64,000 nt of DNA from assembly GCF_000014685.1 (NCBI RefSeq), contig NC_008321.1, positions 1,302,001-1,366,000 of the forward strand, read 5' to 3'. Positions 59,735-64,000 of this stretch are shown piece after piece; position 1 is the stretch's first letter; each line of letters begins with the position of its first letter. The notes under the pieces were generated by a model, which worked only from the letters and a program-made list of their open reading frames with translations, was not told the origin of the DNA and did no database searches. A program made the translations under genes and the position numbers. Source of the stretch: Shewanella sp. MR-4. GTDB taxonomy: Bacteria; Pseudomonadota; Gammaproteobacteria; Enterobacterales; Shewanellaceae.

Positions 59735-62152
59735 TCAATTGGCTTTAGGGAGCGCCCTCAGGGCATTGAGTTTTTGCTGGGCAATCCCAAATACGCACTC
59801 TGGGGCATAATGGCCTGTGTGTTTCCCATCATCGCCTCCTAAGGTCGCCGCCGCTTTGCCCAGGAGTAGTGCCATCGCTTGGGTGACATGGCTAATCGCC
59901 CAAATATGGAATTCTCCACGCGCAACCGCTTCTACAATGTCTTGGCGTAACATGAGATTGGCGATATTCGACTCGGGAATAATTACCCCTTGGCTCGATG
60001 AGCGGCCCTTAATCTTACACACATCGAAAAAGCCTTCGATTTTTTCATTTACGCCGCCGATGGGTTGCGCCTCACCAAACTGATTCATCGATCCGGTAAT
60101 GGCAATATCCTGCCTCAAGGGCAACTCACTGATGGCGGAGATGATGGCGCAGCATTCGGCCATCGAGGCGCTATCACCATCGACACCGCTGTAGGATTGC
60201 TCGAAGGTGAGATAGGTGGTGAGGGGGATTTGCGCGGTTTTTCCAAGGACCGAAGCCAAATAAGCCGTCAGGATTAACACCCCTTTAGAGTGAATGCGGC
60301 CACCGAGCTTAACCCTATGCTCAATATCCAGCACTTCCCCCTTACCAAAGGCGGTGGTGGCGGTAATACGATTCGGCAGACCAAATTGATGATCTGAGGT
60401 AGATATCACTGATAACGCATTGATTTGGCCGACAACTTTATCGTGGGTATTGATTAATGTTGTGCCGTTGATAAAGCTCTCCATAATATTGTCGTGCAGG
60501 CGTGAGACCCGTTGCTCTTGGTTTTTCAGTGCCTGCTCAACGTGCTGTTTTTCAATACATTGACTTGCGGCGGCCTTAGCGCAGAAGTTTGATTCCCTAA
60601 GCAGATTGGCGATGTTTGCCGAATGCAGCGACAGCTTTTGTTGGTCCTGCGCCTCACGGGAACTGTATTCGATGATCCGTGCGATGGCACTGCGGTCACA
60701 GTGCAACATATTGTTATCGTGGACTATGCTGGAAATAAATCGTGCATATTGCGCCTCCGAAATATCGGTTCTGTCCATCACATCTTCAAAATCGGCCGTG
60801 ACCCTAAATAACTCACTAAAATCAGGATCATAATGCTGTAAAAGCTGATAGGTTTCATGATCCCCAAACAGAATGATCTTCACATCTAAGGGAATGGGTT
60901 CCGGCGCCAATGAGATAGTGCCCGAGAGTGAGACTTCCCGCTCCAAGGAGCTTAAATCTAACTTGCGGGAGCGCAGTGCACGTTTCAAGCCGTCCCATAC
61001 ATAGGGGCGCTCCAGTACTTTGATGGCATCCATCAACAGCACGCCACCGTTGGCCTTGTGTAAGCTTCCTGGGCGGATGAGTGAAAAGTCGGTAAACACT
61101 GTGCCCCTAAAGGTGGCGTTCTCAACATAGCCAAACAGGCTGTGGTAGCTTGGGCTTTCTTCAACCACAATCGGGAATTTTTGCTCCCCTTGGCATACGA
61201 TGACGTTGACCTGATAGCGGCGTGGCATTTTCTTTTCAAGGGAGGCGTAGGCGAGGGCGAGTTGCTCTTCACTCTCCTCAAGGAAAATATCTAAATTACT
61301 TAAGATATCCGACTGCATCCCCGTTAAGAAGGCTCTGACTTCGGGCTGATGTTTGTATTTGTCTTTCAAGGGTTTGAAAAAGTGCACCAGCACATCTTTA
61401 GCGACTTGTTCGTCGTGTTCCTGTTGGGTATCGCTAAACTCTTCTTCCCATTCGGTATTTTGTCGAATGATGCCGCGAAGTTTAACTTCGAGCCCATTGA
61501 TATTGCTTTCAAACTGGGCGCGCTCGGCTTCGGTTAAGGCGCCAAAGGAGACCTCGTCATGGGGCTCTTCGCCATTGAGGGCAACCATTTGATAATCGCC
61601 CTGCAGGGTTAAACTGAGGCTAATGTTTTTCTGTTTGGCTTCTTCACTCAGCTCTGTCAGCGCGGCTTCTTGTTTTTGTGCTAGTTGGCTTTTGAGCTTT
61701 TCAGCTCGGGCATAATACATTTCGTTATCGAAGGCTAAGGGCAGCGCTTTGACCAGTTTTAGCATGAGTTTTTCGATGGACTTTTTAAACTCTTGCCCCG
61801 TTCCTGCGGTCAGCTTAAGCACTTTAGGGCTGCGAGTATCGTCAAAGTTAACCACATAGCACCAGTCAAACAGTGACGGTTCAATAGGATCATGGCGATT
61901 CAGGTAACGCAGCATCATTGTGCGTTTACCTAAGCCGTTTTGGCCAATAGCATAAATGTTATAGCCCTTTTCCTTGATCCCCATGGCGAATTCCACCGCC
62001 TGTTGGGCACGCTCCTGCCCAACAATATCATCGAGTGGCGTGAGCTGAGCGGTAGACTGACACTCAGGGTTAAGCTGTTTAAGTTCGGATTTACGATAAA
62101 GCTGTTGACTCGTTAACGGGATGGCGGGTGTTGCTGTGGGCACGGTAGGCAT
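59735..62152 (-). CDS. Lon-like (LonB/YcbZ-type) ATP-dependent protease
   Basis: 805 residues. The nucleotide-binding region IGQNGLGKRTMMLRYL has Arg where a P-loop normally has Ser/Thr (GKR instead of GKS/T), as in other YcbZ-type proteins. It is followed by a long helical insert (about residues 150-270), the Walker B-like GGVLLMDAIKVL and the AAA+ core with LFGDHETYQLL. The C-terminal protease domain has GDSASMAECCAI (catalytic Ser) and GGVNEKIEGFFDV (catalytic Lys), the Ser-Lys dyad of Lon. Convergent with the old yellow enzyme gene. Confidence 0.93.
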   Translation of the reverse strand: MPTVPTATPAIPLTSQQLYRKSELKQLNPECQSTAQLTPLDDIVGQERAQQAVEFAMGIKEKGYNIYAIGQNGLGKRTMMLRYLNRHDPIEPSLFDWCYVVNFDDTRSPKVLKLTAGTGQEFKKSIEKLMLKLVKALPLAFDNEMYYARAEKLKSQLAQKQEAALTELSEEAKQKNISLSLTLQGDYQMVALNGEEPHDEVSFGALTEAERAQFESNINGLEVKLRGIIRQNTEWEEEFSDTQQEHDEQVAKDVLVHFFKPLKDKYKHQPEVRAFLTGMQSDILSNLDIFLEESEEQLALAYASLEKKMPRRYQVNVIVCQGEQKFPIVVEESPSYHSLFGYVENATFRGTVFTDFSLIRPGSLHKANGGVLLMDAIKVLERPYVWDGLKRALRSRKLDLSSLEREVSLSGTISLAPEPIPLDVKIILFGDHETYQLLQHYDPDFSELFRVTADFEDVMDRTDISEAQYARFISSIVHDNNMLHCDRSAIARIIEYSSREAQDQQKLSLHSANIANLLRESNFCAKAAASQCIEKQHVEQALKNQEQRVSRLHDNIMESFINGTTLINTHDKVVGQINALSVISTSDHQFGLPNRITATTAFGKGEVLDIEHRVKLGGRIHSKGVLILTAYLASVLGKTAQIPLTTYLTFEQSYSGVDGDSASMAECCAIISAISELPLRQDIAITGSMNQFGEAQPIGGVNEKIEGFFDVCKIKGRSSSQGVIIPESNIANLMLRQDIVEAVARGEFHIWAISHVTQAMALLLGKAAATLGGDDGKHTGHYAPECVFGIAQQKLNALRALPKAN

Positions 62153-62551
62153 AGAGATCCTTGTTTTTCATCCTGAATATTTCCATTGTAGACAATAGGA
62201 TAATGTTGTTGTCAATGAAAAGGCGCTAAATTGTATTTAAATCAGTGTTGGGATTGATGAATGGTTTTTTGTCAGTTGAAGGGACTAAAAATTTCTTATT
62301 TTCATTAGGTTAGATTTGCTAGTTTTTTCGTGGCGATATTTGAAACAAAGTAATCGGCGATTGGGCCAAATATTTATGTATTAGTGAATGACGATGATTG
62401 AGTGTCTGCGGTAATATTGTTGAGCGAGCCTGAGTGTTAAAGCGCTTGAGCGACTAATCTAAGCTGGCGGTTAAGGTTGGATTGCAGTGTGTTAAGGCGA
62501 GGGCATGCCCTCAATCAAAATGGAATTGTAGGGGCTACAGTTAGCAAGCTT
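62153..62551. other. Divergent intergenic region, Lon-like protease and sensor gene
   Basis: AT-rich with no gene recognised. It should hold promoters for both divergent genes; nothing distinctive was seen. Confidence 0.4.
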
Positions 62552-64000
62552 ATGATTGATATTACAATTTCACCAAAACAGTTGTCGGATTGGGCAAACG
62601 ATTTACAGTTGGTTGCCGATATGACTCAGTCACATGCTGTGGTCCTACAGGCCAGTGTGGCGGGTGACTATCGTCTATTAGTTCAGTCGTCTCAATGCCA
62701 ATCATCTGATATTGAAGCCCTTATTCGGCATTTTAATCTTAAAGCGCATTTAAACCTGCATCAAAATGCCACTCCTAAAGTCAAAGTCGCCTCTTCTGCT
62801 GACACCGCTTATAACCCCTTCAATGAATCACGCACCTTTAGTCACCATCAGGTGGACCTTCCCGAGGATATTCGTCAGGCGTGTGCCTATAAGCGCGCCT
62901 TGATCCAAAATATCAGCAGCAATCTCCAATGGTGCGATACTGGGCTTGGCAGTTTGATTTACCTGCCGATCCTCTGGACTTCGGGGGCGCATTTTGGCGT
63001 CTTGTGTGTGTATAACAGCGATCCTTTACATTTAGGGGATAGGGCGCTGCAATTGGCTTCGCTCACGGTCAATAGCCTACAGCTCAATTTGAGCGAGTTG
63101 CTAAAGCAGCATAAATACGCCTTGGAGGCGCAGCGCGGGCAAGTCTATGCGCCCGATGTCATTGACCTACAAACCTTTATCGATAGTTTTGAAGAACATA
63201 TTTGGGTTAAAAATACCGAAGGTGTTTATACCATCTGCAACCATAGTGTTGAGAAAGCCTGGGAGTTGCCACGCAGTGAAATTGTCGGCAAGACGGATGA
63301 AGACCTTTTTGGTAAAGAAATCGCCGAGATTTTTCTCAATGGTGACAGGCTTGCGATTGAAGCGGGGACACCGATTATCGTCGCCGAGTGTTTAGACGGT
63401 GAAAAACAGAATAAACACTTATGGTTAGAAACCCTTAAAATTCCGGCTACTACGGCCGACGGCGCGCTTGCCGGTGTCATAGGCATGACCCGCAATATCT
63501 CCAAGCATAAAGAGGTTGAAGAGCAGCTCACGCTGGCGACTAATGTGTTTAAACATACCCTCGAAGGTGTGGTGATCACTGACAGGCATGGCAATATCAC
63601 CGATGTGAATGGTGCCTTCTATGAAATCACTGGCTACTCGCGGGAAGAGTTGCTCGGCCAAAATCCACGATTATTTAACTCGGGTCGCCACGAGAAAGCC
63701 TTTTTCGATGCCATGTGGAATCACTTACTCGAGACGGGTAAGTGGAATGGCGAAATTTGGAATCGCCGCAAGGATGGCACTATCTTCCCGCAAAATATCA
63801 CCATCAGCACCATTTATGATGAGTTAGGTGATGTGCGCTATTTTGTGGCGGTATTTTCCGATATTTCCGCTCAAAAACAGAGCGAGGCCCAGCTCGCCCA
63901 TTTAGCTTATTTCGATCCTTTGACCCATCTGCCAAATCGCATGAAGCTGATGATGCAGCTTAAACAAGAACTCAGACATGCAAAAAGGCTCAATGCCCAA
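62552..64000 (+). CDS. GAF/PAS/GGDEF sensor protein, 3' end beyond the window
   Basis: 483 codons open to the right edge without a stop. The N-terminal about 190 residues look like a GAF-type domain (GSLIYLPILWTSGAHFGVLCVYNSDPLHLGDRALQLAS). Two PAS domains follow: about residues 205-320 (FEEHIWVKNTEGVYTICNHSVEKAWELPRSEIVGKTDEDLF) and about 330-440 (LEGVVITDRHGNITDVNGAFYEITGYSREELLGQNPRLFNSG). At about 450 the linker LAHLAYFDPLTHLPNRMKLMMQL marks the start of a GGDEF domain, so it probably makes or breaks cyclic di-GMP; whether an EAL domain follows cannot be seen. The start (no strong ribosome binding site) is tentative. Confidence 0.85.
   Translation, partial: MIDITISPKQLSDWANDLQLVADMTQSHAVVLQASVAGDYRLLVQSSQCQSSDIEALIRHFNLKAHLNLHQNATPKVKVASSADTAYNPFNESRTFSHHQVDLPEDIRQACAYKRALIQNISSNLQWCDTGLGSLIYLPILWTSGAHFGVLCVYNSDPLHLGDRALQLASLTVNSLQLNLSELLKQHKYALEAQRGQVYAPDVIDLQTFIDSFEEHIWVKNTEGVYTICNHSVEKAWELPRSEIVGKTDEDLFGKEIAEIFLNGDRLAIEAGTPIIVAECLDGEKQNKHLWLETLKIPATTADGALAGVIGMTRNISKHKEVEEQLTLATNVFKHTLEGVVITDRHGNITDVNGAFYEITGYSREELLGQNPRLFNSGRHEKAFFDAMWNHLLETGKWNGEIWNRRKDGTIFPQNITISTIYDELGDVRYFVAVFSDISAQKQSEAQLAHLAYFDPLTHLPNRMKLMMQLKQELRHAKRLNAQ

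Overview
The window is chromosomal DNA of a gammaproteobacterium, almost certainly Shewanella (the MR-1/MR-4/MR-7/ANA-3 type). This call rests on gene order and protein sequence read by eye: barA|rlmD-relA-mazG-pyrG-eno-ftsB-ispD-ispF-truD-surE-pcm-nlpD-rpoS, then mutS, recA-recX-alaS-lysC-csrA, a tRNA-Ser/tRNA-Arg array, valS-holC, raiA, a cytochrome b561 and cytochrome c' pair, trpR, slyD and thrLABC. No rRNA, CRISPR array, prophage or complete insertion sequence was seen.

Layout. 1-4.1 kb: start of the BarA sensor kinase, 23S rRNA methyltransferase RlmD, and the (p)ppGpp synthetase RelA. 4.1-5.65 kb: an accessory insert between relA and mazG, holding what I read as an integron-type gene cassette (one small unknown gene between two attC-like sites) flanked by two strongly structured intergenic elements. 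5.67-16.1 kb: a housekeeping run for nucleotide pool cleaning, CTP and glycolysis, division, isoprenoids, tRNA pseudouridine, protein repair, and the stationary-phase sigma factor RpoS. 16.2-25.3 kb: DNA repair (mutS, LexA-controlled recA, recX), alaS, an aspartate kinase and csrA. 25.4-26.5 kb: eight tRNA genes (two Ser-GCU, six Arg-ACG) ending at one strong terminator. 26.8-31.7 kb: valS-holC, a 1.1 kb tract with no clear gene, and the ribosome hibernation factor raiA with a good CRP-like site. 32-35 kb: cytochromes, trpR, a membrane protein and the metal-binding prolyl isomerase SlyD. 35.4-40.4 kb: the threonine operon with a textbook Thr/Ile attenuator. 40.6-64 kb: a more variable part with a lipoprotein, a solute-binding protein, a giant tricorn-like periplasmic protease, OsmC, an iron-type DUF3649/PepSY/DUF3325 operon with a Fur-like box, two chemoreceptors, short HPF, a two-component system, a cysteine hydrolase behind a second threonine-rich leader peptide and terminator, a YebC-family protein, a TetR/old-yellow-enzyme divergent pair with palindromic operators, a Lon-like protease, and a GAF/PAS/GGDEF protein that runs off the right edge.

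The genes work largely as conserved housekeeping operons. A theme of stress and stationary-phase control runs through the window: RelA, RpoS, CsrA, RaiA, HPF, BarA and RecA are all present. The observations most worth checking are (i) the solitary integron cassette between relA and mazG, where the cassette front is complementary to the R'' box of its own attC; (ii) an apparent second threonine attenuator ahead of an isochorismatase-family hydrolase; (iii) recX, which has no ATG/GTG/TTG near its homologous N-terminus and seems to start at a CTG overlapping the recA stop codon; (iv) the structured, repeat-bearing empty tract downstream of raiA; and (v) a Fur-like box with a promoter inside a doubtful small ORF ahead of the iron operon.
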